Below, one piece after another: positions 25,933 through 34,513 of a stretch of 64,000 nucleotides of DNA. Source of the DNA: CAISIP01 sp043759735 (GTDB taxonomy: Bacteria > Pseudomonadota > Gammaproteobacteria > Burkholderiales > Burkholderiaceae_C); contig JAYUQC010000104.1 of assembly GCA_043759735.1 (NCBI GenBank), positions 1-64,000 on the forward strand. Direction: 5' to 3'. The notes beneath the pieces are model-generated. The model did no database searches. It had not been told where the DNA came from and saw nothing but the letters and a program-made list of their open reading frames with translations. The position numbers were made by a program, and so were the translations under genes. Every line of letters starts with the position of its first letter. Position 1 is the stretch's first letter.

Positions 25933-27237
25933 TCAGTTCTTGTTGTCTTTCTGGAACCGCTCGAGTTGCTCGTTGCCCCGCTGGACGGCGGTATCGAGCG
26001 CGTCCTTCGCCGATTTCTTGCCGGCCCAGACCTGCTCCAGTTCCTCTTCCATGATGGCGCGGATCTGTACGAAGTTGCCCAGACGGATTCCACGCGACTT
26101 GTCGGTGGTCTTACGGATCATCTGGTTGACAGCGGTGTCCGTGCCCGGGTTCTCCTTGTAGAAACCGGACTTCTCTGTCAGCGCAAACGACGCGTTGGTG
26201 ATCGGCAGATAACCGGTGCGTTTGTGGCTGGCGGACTGGGTCTCAGCGTTGGTCAGGTAATTGAAAAACTGCGCAACGCCTTTGTAGTCAGCCTTCGGTT
26301 TACCTGACATGACCCACAACGAGGCGCCTCCGATCACGGTGTTTTGCGGCGTACCCGGTACATCCGGGTAATAGGGCAGAGGCGCGATGCCGAACTCGAA
26401 CTTCGCGTTTTTCTTGATGCTGGCATAGGTGGACGAGCTGGCAGTCGCCATGGCGCATTCACCCGAATAGAACGGCGCGTCGCCCTTGTTGCCGCGTCCG
26501 CGGTAGTGGAACAGGCCCTGCTTGGCCATGTTGGCGAGGTTTTCGATATGGCGCACATGCAACGGGCTGTTGAATGCCAGACGCGCGGACGTGCCGCCAA
26601 AACCGTTGTTCTGAGTCGAGAACAGCGTGTTGTGCCAGGTGGAGAAACTCTCGAGTTGAGTCCAGGTTTGCCAGCTGGTGGTAAACGGGCAGCCTACGCC
26701 GGACGCCTTGAGCTTGGCTGCGGCAAGGGTCAGTTCAGGCCAGGTCTGTGGCGGCCGGTTCGGGTCGAGGCCGGCTTTCTTGAACAGATCCTTGTTGTAG
26801 TTGAGTACGGTGGTCGAGCTGTTGAACGGGAAACTCAGCATCTGCCCGCTGGGCGCCGTGTAATAACCCACGACGGCAGGTATATAGGCCTTGGGATCGA
26901 ACTTGTAGCCTGCGTCCGACAGCACCTGTCCCACCGGGACGATGGCGCCCTTGGCAGCCATCATGGTGGCGGTGCCGACTTCGAATACCTGCAAGATGTG
27001 CGGTGCGTTGCCGGCACGGAAGGCCGCGATCGATGCCGTCATCGATTCATCGTAACTGCCTTTGTAGGTCGGTACGATCTTATATTCCTTCTGGCTCGCG
27101 TTGAACCCGTTGGACAAATCGACAACCCAGTCATTGAGGCCACCGGGCATCGAGTGCCACCACTGGATTTCGGTCTGCGCCTGGGCCGATAGGGAGAGCG
27201 CCGCCGCGCAGGCGACCAGAACAAGCTTGAATTTCAT
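25933..27237 (-). CDS. ugpB: sn-Glycerol-3-phosphate-binding periplasmic protein UgpB
   Basis: A 434-residue extracellular solute-binding protein. A Sec signal peptide is clear (KFKLVLVACAAALSLSAQAQ), with cleavage expected after AQA. The mature protein begins TEIQWWHSMPGGLNDWV, the UgpB signature, and contains the family segment FPFNSSTTVLNYNKD. It captures glycerol-3-phosphate or glycerophosphodiesters in the periplasm for UgpAEC. Two ATGs are adjacent (27240, 27237); the second has AAGGA at the better spacing. A Pho-box-like element lies just upstream. Confidence 0.96.
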   Translation of the reverse strand: MKFKLVLVACAAALSLSAQAQTEIQWWHSMPGGLNDWVVDLSNGFNASQKEYKIVPTYKGSYDESMTASIAAFRAGNAPHILQVFEVGTATMMAAKGAIVPVGQVLSDAGYKFDPKAYIPAVVGYYTAPSGQMLSFPFNSSTTVLNYNKDLFKKAGLDPNRPPQTWPELTLAAAKLKASGVGCPFTTSWQTWTQLESFSTWHNTLFSTQNNGFGGTSARLAFNSPLHVRHIENLANMAKQGLFHYRGRGNKGDAPFYSGECAMATASSSTYASIKKNAKFEFGIAPLPYYPDVPGTPQNTVIGGASLWVMSGKPKADYKGVAQFFNYLTNAETQSASHKRTGYLPITNASFALTEKSGFYKENPGTDTAVNQMIRKTTDKSRGIRLGNFVQIRAIMEEELEQVWAGKKSAKDALDTAVQRGNEQLERFQKDNKN

Positions 27238-27263
27238 CATGTTTCCTTCTGAACAATGGGCAA

Positions 27264-27308
27264 ATGCTACCCGCCAATCGTGACCCTTCTATTACATAGG
27301 GATGACGG
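27264..27308 (-). promoter_or_regulatory. Pho-box-like element and -10 box of the ugp operon
   Basis: On the minus strand three seven-base units with four-base spacers are seen: CCGTCAT (27308-27302), ATGTAAT (27297-27291) and GGGTCAC (27286-27280). They match the PhoB half-site CTGTCAT at 6, 5 and 4 of 7 positions with the right 11-base period. Ten bases downstream is TAGCAT (27269-27264), a plausible -10. This is the geometry of PhoB-activated promoters, where the box replaces the -35, and E. coli ugp is a Pho regulon operon. Confidence 0.6.
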
Positions 27309-27351
27309 CACACCTGGATAGAGGGATTTCCATAGGTCGCCGCCTTCGATA

Positions 27352-27379
27352 TTCAGAAAATGCTGCACTGCGGTACTAT
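27352..27379 (+). promoter_or_regulatory. Candidate promoter for the FAD/FeS oxidoreductase gene
   Basis: TTCAGA (27352-27357) and TACTAT (27374-27379) with a 16-base spacer lie about 100 bases before ATG 27478. Both boxes match the consensus at four of six positions. Divergent from the ugp promoter. Confidence 0.3.
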
Positions 27380-27477
27380 CGATCGGGTCAGCAGCGCCAA
27401 ACTGGCGACAAAGTGGGTTCCGGGCTCTACGAGATCAGCCAGGGTTCCTTTGGTGATGGCCACTACCTGATTTGTCC

Positions 27478-30400
27478 ATGAACGCTCCGATCCATCCCGT
27501 TCAGTTGTTGCCCGTTGCCGAGGAGGGCGCCGCCGGGATCGAGCGTATTCGCGAGATCCCTTACAACTACACCTCGTTTTCCGACCGCGAGATCGTGATT
27601 CGCCTGCTTGGCGGCGGGGCCTGGGGCACCTTGCTGCGCCTGCGCGACGAGCGCCGCACCGGTCGCTCGGCACGCATGCTGTACGAAGTGCTGGGCGACA
27701 TCTGGGTCGTTCAGCGCAATCCGTACCTGCAGGACGACCTGCTGGACAACCCCAAGCGTCGGGGCTTGCTGGTGGAGGCGTTGCACCATCGGCTGGGTGA
27801 GATCGGCAAGCGGCGCACGCCCGATCAGGATGCGGAACGCGACACGATGGTGGGCCAATTGCTGTCGGTCGCCCAGGCGGCAGTCGAGCGATTCGATCAC
27901 CGTTTCATCGAGATGCAGGACTTGCGGCGCAAGACGCTGCGGGTGTTGCGCCGATTGACGGCTCGCGACAACGTCAAGTTCGATGGCCTGAGCCGGGTGT
28001 CGCATGTGACCGACGCGACCGACTGGCGCGTCGAGTACCCGTTCGTCGTGCTGACGCCAGACTCGGAGGCCGAGATGGCCGGCCTGGTCAGGGGCTGCAT
28101 CGAACTGGGGCTGACCATCATTCCCCGCGGAGGCGGCACCGGCTACACCGGCGGCGCCTGTCCGCTGACCTGGAAAAGCGCCGTCATCAACACCGAAAAA
28201 CTCGAGGCCATGTCCGCCGTCGAGATGCGCTCCCTGCCCGGGCATGCGCATCCGATCGCGACCATCTGGACCGAAGCCGGTGTCGTGACACAGCGCGTGG
28301 CCGACGCGGCCGACCAGGCCGGCTTCGTTTTCGCGGTAGACCCGACCTCGGCCGAGGCTTCGTGCATCGGCGGCAATATCGCGATGAATGCCGGCGGCAA
28401 GAAGGCCGTGTTGTGGGGCACTGCGCTGGACAACCTGCTGTCCTGGCGCATGGTTACGCCGCAGGCGACCTGGCTCGAGGTGACCCGCCTCGACCATAAC
28501 CTGGGCAAGATCCACGACGCGCCGCTCGCCACCTTCGAACTCCAGTATTTCAAGGCCGACGGCCGCACACTGGAGCGCACAGAGCGGATGGAAATTCCCG
28601 GTGCGCACTTTCGCAAGGAGGGCCTGGGCAAGGACGTCACCGACAAGTTCCTCAGCGGCTTGCCGGGCATCCAGAAGGAGGGCTGCGACGGGCTCATTAC
28701 CAGCGCGCGTTGGGTGGTGCACACCATGCCGGCCGAAGTCCGCACCGTTTGCCTGGAATTCTTCGGCAATCCGCGCGACGCGGTCCCCGGCATCGTCGAC
28801 ATCATTGATTTCATGTTTGCCGAGCAAAAGCGCTCGGGGGTTCTGCTGGCCGGTCTGGAGCATCTGGACGACCGCTACCTCAAGGCGGTGGGTTACGCGA
28901 CCAAGTCCAAACGCGCCGCCATTACCGGTTCGGGATTGCCCAAGATGGTGTTGATCGGCGACATTGCGGGCGATGATGCCGATGCAGTAGCCCGCATCAC
29001 GTCCGAGGTAGTGCGGCTGGCAAATCGGCGCGGCGGCGAAGGTTTTGTCGCCATCAGCGCCGAGGCGCGCAAAAAGTTCTGGCTCGATCGCAAGCGCACG
29101 GCCGCAATTTCGCGCCATACCAACGCGTTCAAGATCAACGAGGACGTGGTGATTCCGCTGCCGCGCATGGCCGATTACACCGACGGCATCGAGCGCATGA
29201 ACATCGAACTCAGCCTGCACAACAAGCTGGCGCTGTGTGAGGCCTTGCTGGTCTTCTTCGCCCAGTCGCGGTTGCCGCTGGGCCGGCATGATGACGATGC
29301 CCAGGTGCCGACCGAAGAGCTGATGGAGGACCGGGTGACGCAGGCGCGCGAGCTGATCCTGCGGGTGCAGGCCCAGTGGCGTGGCTGGCTGGACGACATC
29401 GATGTGCTGTTCCCGCAGTTGCAGGATCACGGCCTGCGTGCGAGCTGGAAAACCCAGTTGCGCGCGCCACTGCGCCAGATCTTCTCCGGCGCCGCCTTTG
29501 AGCCCATCTTGCTGGAGTGCACCGCTATCCACAAGCGGGTGCTCAAGGGCCGGGTCTGGATTGCGCTGCACATGCATGCGGGTGATGGCAATGTGCACAC
29601 CAATATTCCGGTCAATAGCGACGACTACGTCATGCTGCAGACCGCGCATGCCGTGGTCAAGCGGGTGATGGCGCTGGCGCGCGCGCTGGGCGGCGTCATC
29701 TCGGGCGAACACGGCATCGGCATCACCAAACTGGAGTTCCTGACCGAGGACGAATTGCGTCCGTTTGCCCAGTACAAGCAGAAGGTCGACCCCGAGGGGC
29801 GTTTCAACAAGGGCAAACTGCTACGCGAACCGGCGGGCAGTGGCGCTTGCGATGGCCAGGTGCCAGACCCGATCTATGCCGATCTGAGCAATGCCTACAC
29901 CCCCAGCTTCGGCTTGATGGGCCATGAGTCGCTGATCATGCAGCAGTCCGATATCGGCGCCATTTCTGCTTCGATCAAGGACTGCTTGCGCTGCGGCAAG
30001 TGCAAGCCGGTTTGTGCGACCCATGTGCCGCGCGCCAATCTGCTGTACAGCCCGCGAAACAAGATACTGGCCACCTCGTTGCTGGTGGAGGCCTTCTTGT
30101 ACGAGGAGCAGACCCGGCGCGGCATCAGCCTCAAGCATTGGGAGGAGTTCGAGGATGTGGCCGACCACTGCACGGTGTGCCACAAGTGCCTGTCGCCTTG
30201 CCCGGTGGACATCGATTTTGGCGACGTGTCGATGAACATGCGCAATCTGCTGCGCAAGATGGGCCAGAAGTCCTTCCGCCCGGCCAATGCGGCGGCGATG
30301 TTTTTCCTCAACGCGACCAATCCGCAGACCATCAAGATGGCGCGCATGGCCATGGTCCAGGTCGGATTCAAGGCCCAGCACATGGCCCACAACCTGTTGC

Positions 30401-31407
30401 GGCGCGTTGCGCGCAAGCAGACACGCAGCCCGCCCGCAAGCGTCGGCAAACCCCCGCTCAAGGAGCAGGTGATCCACTTCATCAACAAGAAGATGCCGGG
30501 TGGACTGCCCAAGAAGACGGCGCGCGCATTGCTGGACATCGAGGATGCGCAATATGTGCCCATCATCCGCGACCCGGTGCTGACCAACCCGGAGACCGAG
30601 GCGGTGTTCTATTTCCCCGGCTGTGGTTCGGAGCGGCTTTTCAGCCAGGTCGGGCTGGCGACGCAGGCCATGTTGTGGCATGCCGGCGTGCAGACCGTGT
30701 TGCCGCCAGGCTATCTTTGCTGTGGCTACCCGCAGCGCGGTGCAGGGCAGTTCGACAAGGCCGAAAAAATCATCACCGACAACCGGGTGTTGTTCCATCG
30801 GGTGGCCAATACCTTGAACTACCTCGATATCCGCACCGTGGTGGTCAGCTGTGGCACCTGCTACGACCAGTTGCAGGACTATAAATTCGAGGAGATTTTC
30901 CCCGGCTGCCGCATCATCGATATCCATGAATATCTGCTCGAGAAGAACATCCGGCTCGACACCGGCGGCGCCTACCTGTACCACGACCCCTGCCACAGCC
31001 CGATGAAGCTGCAGGAGCCGATGAAGACAGTCAGGGCGCTGGTCGGTGGTGATGCTCCGCAGAACGTGCAAGAGAGCAAGCGCTGCTGCGGCGAGAGCGG
31101 CACCTTGGGCATTACCCGGCCCGACATCTCGACCCAGGTGCGTTTTCGCAAAGAAGAGGAACTGCTTCGCGACGAGGCTGCCCTGCGCGGGACCGGCGCA
31201 ATTGCAGCGCAGGCAAACCTGAAGATCCTGACCTCCTGCCCGAGTTGTCTGCAGGGCTTGAGCCGCTACCGTGACGACCTGCAAAGTGGCCTGCTGGAAG
31301 CCGACTACATCGTGGTCGAAATGGCCCGGCATATCCTGGGCGAGCAATGGCTGGAGCAGTATGTGGCCCGGGCCAATGCAGGGGGGATCGAGCGCATTCT
31401 GGTCTAG
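27478..31407 (+). CDS. Large FAD-linked oxidoreductase with FeS and CCG domains (DUF3683 type)
   Basis: A 1309-residue multidomain protein. An N-terminal DUF3683-type region (about 10-190) is followed by an FAD_binding_4 domain (about 195-400, IIPRGGGTGYTGGACPL) and an FAD-oxidase C-terminal domain ending in GEHGIGITKLEFL. Two ferredoxin motifs, CLRCGKCKPVC near 836 and CTVCHKCLSPCP near 897, come next. The C-terminal part has two CCG domains (CCGYPQRG and CCGESGTLG). This combines the parts of a D-2-hydroxyacid or D-lactate dehydrogenase and a GlpC/HdrD-like FeS subunit in one chain. It likely passes electrons to quinone; the substrate is unknown. No membrane helix seen. Confidence 0.9.
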   Translation: MNAPIHPVQLLPVAEEGAAGIERIREIPYNYTSFSDREIVIRLLGGGAWGTLLRLRDERRTGRSARMLYEVLGDIWVVQRNPYLQDDLLDNPKRRGLLVEALHHRLGEIGKRRTPDQDAERDTMVGQLLSVAQAAVERFDHRFIEMQDLRRKTLRVLRRLTARDNVKFDGLSRVSHVTDATDWRVEYPFVVLTPDSEAEMAGLVRGCIELGLTIIPRGGGTGYTGGACPLTWKSAVINTEKLEAMSAVEMRSLPGHAHPIATIWTEAGVVTQRVADAADQAGFVFAVDPTSAEASCIGGNIAMNAGGKKAVLWGTALDNLLSWRMVTPQATWLEVTRLDHNLGKIHDAPLATFELQYFKADGRTLERTERMEIPGAHFRKEGLGKDVTDKFLSGLPGIQKEGCDGLITSARWVVHTMPAEVRTVCLEFFGNPRDAVPGIVDIIDFMFAEQKRSGVLLAGLEHLDDRYLKAVGYATKSKRAAITGSGLPKMVLIGDIAGDDADAVARITSEVVRLANRRGGEGFVAISAEARKKFWLDRKRTAAISRHTNAFKINEDVVIPLPRMADYTDGIERMNIELSLHNKLALCEALLVFFAQSRLPLGRHDDDAQVPTEELMEDRVTQARELILRVQAQWRGWLDDIDVLFPQLQDHGLRASWKTQLRAPLRQIFSGAAFEPILLECTAIHKRVLKGRVWIALHMHAGDGNVHTNIPVNSDDYVMLQTAHAVVKRVMALARALGGVISGEHGIGITKLEFLTEDELRPFAQYKQKVDPEGRFNKGKLLREPAGSGACDGQVPDPIYADLSNAYTPSFGLMGHESLIMQQSDIGAISASIKDCLRCGKCKPVCATHVPRANLLYSPRNKILATSLLVEAFLYEEQTRRGISLKHWEEFEDVADHCTVCHKCLSPCPVDIDFGDVSMNMRNLLRKMGQKSFRPANAAAMFFLNATNPQTIKMARMAMVQVGFKAQHMAHNLLRRVARKQTRSPPASVGKPPLKEQVIHFINKKMPGGLPKKTARALLDIEDAQYVPIIRDPVLTNPETEAVFYFPGCGSERLFSQVGLATQAMLWHAGVQTVLPPGYLCCGYPQRGAGQFDKAEKIITDNRVLFHRVANTLNYLDIRTVVVSCGTCYDQLQDYKFEEIFPGCRIIDIHEYLLEKNIRLDTGGAYLYHDPCHSPMKLQEPMKTVRALVGGDAPQNVQESKRCCGESGTLGITRPDISTQVRFRKEEELLRDEAALRGTGAIAAQANLKILTSCPSCLQGLSRYRDDLQSGLLEADYIVVEMARHILGEQWLEQYVARANAGGIERILV

Positions 31408-31638
31408 CAGCGGCGCACCGGGCCCGGGGGCTGTCGATGCCAGGCGACGGCTGTTGACCAGGCGCGTGACCCTGATGGAGTTCCGGTTAAATTGCGTTGT
31501 CGCGGGCGCGTCGTGGCAGGCGTGATAACTTCCACCGGCGGCGATGGTGCTCGGGGTTGTCCACGCGCCATGCCTGGGTCGATCCGTTTGCGGAACGCCA
31601 GCGAAGAATGCACACGCAATTTTTGAGAGGGTTTCACG

Positions 31639-32052
31639 ATGGCAGGTTTGCAAGTCGGCGCGCCGACACCAGAATCGATCACGGTCCATGGCCAGTCCCG
31701 CGTACTGGAGGTGCGGTTTTCGGACGGCGCCCAATACCGCATTCCGTTCGAGCTGATGCGGATCTATTCGCCGTCCGCCGAGGTGCAGGGCCATGGGCCG
31801 GGCCAGGAGGTTCTGCAGACTGGCAAACGCGAGGTTGGACTGGAGAGGCTTGAGCCCGTCGGCAACTATGCTGTCCAGCCGCGGTTCTCGGACGGGCATG
31901 ACACCGGCATCTTCTCCTGGGACTACCTGTATTTCCTGGGCTCCCAGCAAGAGCAGTTGTGGGCCCAGTACAGCAGCCGGCTGGTAACCGCAGGTGTCGA
32001 TCGCGACGCCCCGATGGTGGTTGCCGCGGGCCAAGGCTGCGCGAGCCATTGA
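31639..32052 (+). CDS. DUF971 protein (gamma-butyrobetaine hydroxylase N-terminal-like)
   Basis: A 137-residue protein with the DUF971 fold: ITVHGQSRVLEVRFSDG, then PFELMRIYSPSAEVQGHG and a C-terminal DGHDTGIFSWDYLYFLG. The same domain forms the N-terminus of gamma-butyrobetaine and trimethyllysine dioxygenases, but here it stands alone. It lies immediately before ubiE, as in many betaproteobacteria; a link to ubiquinone or FeS metabolism has been suggested by context only. GAGAGG precedes ATG 31639. The 231 bases upstream, after the oxidoreductase, show nothing I can name. Confidence 0.87.
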   Translation: MAGLQVGAPTPESITVHGQSRVLEVRFSDGAQYRIPFELMRIYSPSAEVQGHGPGQEVLQTGKREVGLERLEPVGNYAVQPRFSDGHDTGIFSWDYLYFLGSQQEQLWAQYSSRLVTAGVDRDAPMVVAAGQGCASH

Positions 32053-32151
32053 CCCGCGTGCCATGGACATTTATCAATTACGCGACAGATTTCCCATGTG
32101 CCAGCGGGGTTGTCCCGGTACCGAGGGGCATTGGCACTAGCATCGGACATC

Positions 32152-32883
32152 ATGACAACGACCCATTTCGGCTTTGAATCCGTCCAGGAGACGGAAAAAG
32201 CGCGTCGTGTGCGTGGTGTCTTTGATTCGGTGGCTCCGCGCTATGACCTGATGAACGACCTGATGTCGGCGGGCCTGCATCGGGCCTGGAAGGCGTACAC
32301 CGTCATGGTCGCCAATGTGCAGCCCGGCGACAAGGTGCTGGACATTGCCGGCGGAACGGGTGACCTGGCCAAGGCGTTTGCACAGCGCGCGGGCAGCAAC
32401 GGACAGGTCATCCTGTCGGACATCAACGAGGCCATGTTGCGGACCGGGCGCGACCGGCTGTTCGATGCCGGTAGCGCATTGGCATGCACGGTGTGCGACG
32501 CCGAGAAATTGCCGTTTGGCGATGCCGGCTTCGACCTCGTCAGCGTCGCGTTCGGCCTGCGCAACATGACCCACAAGGATGTTGCGCTCAAGGAAATGCA
32601 ACGCATTCTCAAACCGGGCGGGAAATTGCTGGTGCTGGAGTTCTCCCATGTTGCCAAGCCGCTGCAAAAGGCCTACGACTGGTATTCGTTCAAAGTGTTG
32701 CCCCGGCTGGGCCAATGGGTGGCCGGCGATGCAGTCAGTTACCGTTATCTGGCGGAGTCGATTCGCATGCATCCGGGCCAGGACGAACTCAAGAAGCTGA
32801 TGCACAGTTGCGGCTTTGGCCACGTGGACTACCACAACCTGACCGGCGGCCTGGTGGCGCTGCATGTCGGGATCAAATGCTGA
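32152..32883 (+). CDS. ubiE: Demethylmenaquinone/2-polyprenyl-benzoquinol C-methyltransferase UbiE
   Basis: A 243-residue SAM methyltransferase for ubiquinone (and menaquinone where made). Signatures include FDSVAPRYDLMNDLMSAGLH, the SAM motif VLDIAGGTGDLAK, and the C-terminal EFSHVAKPLQKAYDWYSF. ATG 32152 gives the standard N-terminus (TTTHFGFESVQETEKA). It starts a run of ubiquinone-related genes that continues with ubiJ and ubiB. Confidence 0.97.
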   Translation: MTTTHFGFESVQETEKARRVRGVFDSVAPRYDLMNDLMSAGLHRAWKAYTVMVANVQPGDKVLDIAGGTGDLAKAFAQRAGSNGQVILSDINEAMLRTGRDRLFDAGSALACTVCDAEKLPFGDAGFDLVSVAFGLRNMTHKDVALKEMQRILKPGGKLLVLEFSHVAKPLQKAYDWYSFKVLPRLGQWVAGDAVSYRYLAESIRMHPGQDELKKLMHSCGFGHVDYHNLTGGLVALHVGIKC

Positions 32884-32950
32884 TGCCGGTGGGATGGAAA
32901 TGCGGGATACGGCGATCAATGGTGTTCTGGTTTGATCTTTCGGAGGCAAT

Positions 32951-33913
32951 ATGAAATTGTGGACTCTTGTTCTTGGCGTCGCGCTGCTGTTCGCCGGGGT
33001 TGATGCCGATGCGCGCCGACTGGGCGGCGGGGGCTCGATTGGCAAGCAGTCCGGCAATGTGACAAACCGCCAGGCGCCGGCTCAGAATGCGACCAATTCG
33101 ACGGCCAAGCCGGCGACGGCAGGCGCCGCGGCGGCAACCAAGCGGCCCTGGGGCGCCATGCTCGGCGGCCTGGCTGCCGGCCTGGGTCTGGCATGGCTGG
33201 CGAACTCGCTGGGTTTTGGCGAGGCCTTTGGGCAGGTCCTGATGCTGATCCTGTTCGCGGTCGCGGCGATGGCCGTCATCGGCTGGATCATGCGCAGCCG
33301 AAAGCTGGCGCAGAACGGTCAGGCAGCCGGTCGGTTTGCATTCCAGGGCGCTGCGGGCGGCGCTCCGGTGCAGGAGCCGCGGCCGTATCGGCCTGAGAAC
33401 GTAGGCAATGATGCGTCGGCCCGTCCCTGGGAGCGCAGCAGTGCGATGCCGTTCGAGCCGGTGGCCCACGGCCAGAACGGGGGCTCGATCATCGGTTCCG
33501 CACTCGCAGGCTCCCAGTCCTGGGGCGTGCCCGCCGGCTTCGACGTGCAGGGCTTCCTGAGTGCGGCCAAAGCCAATTTCGTTACGTTGCAGGCGGCTTG
33601 GGATAAATCCGATATCGCGTCGCTGCGCGCCATGATGACCGACGAAATGCTCGGCGAAATCCGGACCCAGCTGGCGGAGCGCGAGGCCCATACCGGTGGA
33701 CCCGTCAACCACACCGACGTGGTGATGATCGATGCCAAGCTGCTGGGTATCGAGGACATCGGCTCTGACTACATGGCCAGCGTCGAGTTCTCTGGCATGA
33801 TCCGGGAAGATGCATCGGCCGGACCGAGCCCGTTCCGCGAGGTCTGGAACATGACCAAACCCAAGTCCGGCAACAGTGGCTGGCTGGTCGCTGGCGTACA
33901 GGCTCTGCAGTAA
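32951..33913 (+). CDS. Tim44-like domain membrane protein
   Basis: A 320-residue protein with a signal-like N-terminus (LWTLVLGVALLFAGVDADA), a low-complexity Ala/Thr linker, a membrane region of one or two helices (about 78-115), and a C-terminal Tim44-like domain (about 185-320, VQGFLSAAKANFVTLQAAWDKSDIASL...). Such domains bind membranes or partner proteins; the bacterial role is unclear. It lies between ubiE and ubiJ in many betaproteobacteria. A strong ribosome site, CGGAGG, stands five bases before ATG 32951. Confidence 0.88.
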   Translation: MKLWTLVLGVALLFAGVDADARRLGGGGSIGKQSGNVTNRQAPAQNATNSTAKPATAGAAAATKRPWGAMLGGLAAGLGLAWLANSLGFGEAFGQVLMLILFAVAAMAVIGWIMRSRKLAQNGQAAGRFAFQGAAGGAPVQEPRPYRPENVGNDASARPWERSSAMPFEPVAHGQNGGSIIGSALAGSQSWGVPAGFDVQGFLSAAKANFVTLQAAWDKSDIASLRAMMTDEMLGEIRTQLAEREAHTGGPVNHTDVVMIDAKLLGIEDIGSDYMASVEFSGMIREDASAGPSPFREVWNMTKPKSGNSGWLVAGVQALQ

Positions 33914-33961
33914 GCCTTGCTCGCCCCGGTAGCGGGGTGAATGCGGGAATAATCGGGGACT

Positions 33962-34513
33962 ATGGCAACAAAGTCCCCTTTTCAATTGTTCGAGAGTCTG
34001 GCGCAATCCGTTGTGGCCCGTTTTCCGCCGCCGGCCTGGGCGGTGGACGACATGCAGCGGCGCATCGTGCTGCTGCTCAACCATGTGCTGCTGCAAGAGA
34101 GCGCCGCCACCGGTCGACTGGCGCGGCAAAAAGGCAATGTGGTGCTGGTGCAATGGCGAACATTCTTTATCCGGCTGCTGATCACACCTGCGGGCCTGCT
34201 GGACCTGGCATCGCCCGAGGCCCGGCCCGATCTGAGCTTGACGGCCACGGATGAGTCTGCTGCCGATATTGCCCAGTTGCTGTTGCGCGGTGATAAACCG
34301 GCCATCCGGATCGAAGGTGACGTGCAACTGGCTGCCGACATCAACTGGCTCGTGGATCATGTGCGCTGGGATATCGAGGACGACCTCGCGCGCATCGTTG
34401 GCGACGCGCCGGCCCATGCCATGGGTCAGGCGGCCCGGCGAATGGTGCAGGTTTTGCGCCAGTTTGCAGGCAACGCCCCGGCGTCCGCCCAGCCGGGCGG
34501 TGCCAAGCCATGA
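33962..34513 (+). CDS. ubiJ: Ubiquinone biosynthesis accessory factor UbiJ (SCP2 domain)
   Basis: A 183-residue protein with an N-terminal SCP2 lipid-binding domain (about 15-115) and a helical tail. The family segments LLLNHVLLQE and IRIEGDVQLAADINWLVDHVRWDIEDDLARIVGD fit UbiJ (described by parts: GDVQLA and WDIEDDLARIVGD). UbiJ helps organise the soluble ubiquinone-synthesis complex. Its stop overlaps the ubiB ATG as ATGA; the order ubiE-...-ubiJ-ubiB is that of the E. coli ubiEJB operon with one gene inserted. Confidence 0.93.
   Translation: MATKSPFQLFESLAQSVVARFPPPAWAVDDMQRRIVLLLNHVLLQESAATGRLARQKGNVVLVQWRTFFIRLLITPAGLLDLASPEARPDLSLTATDESAADIAQLLLRGDKPAIRIEGDVQLAADINWLVDHVRWDIEDDLARIVGDAPAHAMGQAARRMVQVLRQFAGNAPASAQPGGAKP

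Noticed and set aside
27463..32070. Two long open frames of 749 codons each on the minus strand opposite the FAD/FeS oxidoreductase and DUF971 genes
   Set aside because: They lie in a frame kept open by the high-GC codon pattern of the real plus-strand gene. They show no recognisable domains, and the plus-strand protein has clear motifs throughout.
32873..34417. A 514-codon minus-strand open frame opposite the Tim44-like and ubiJ genes
   Set aside because: Composition is typical of an antisense shadow, and both plus-strand genes have good starts and known domains.
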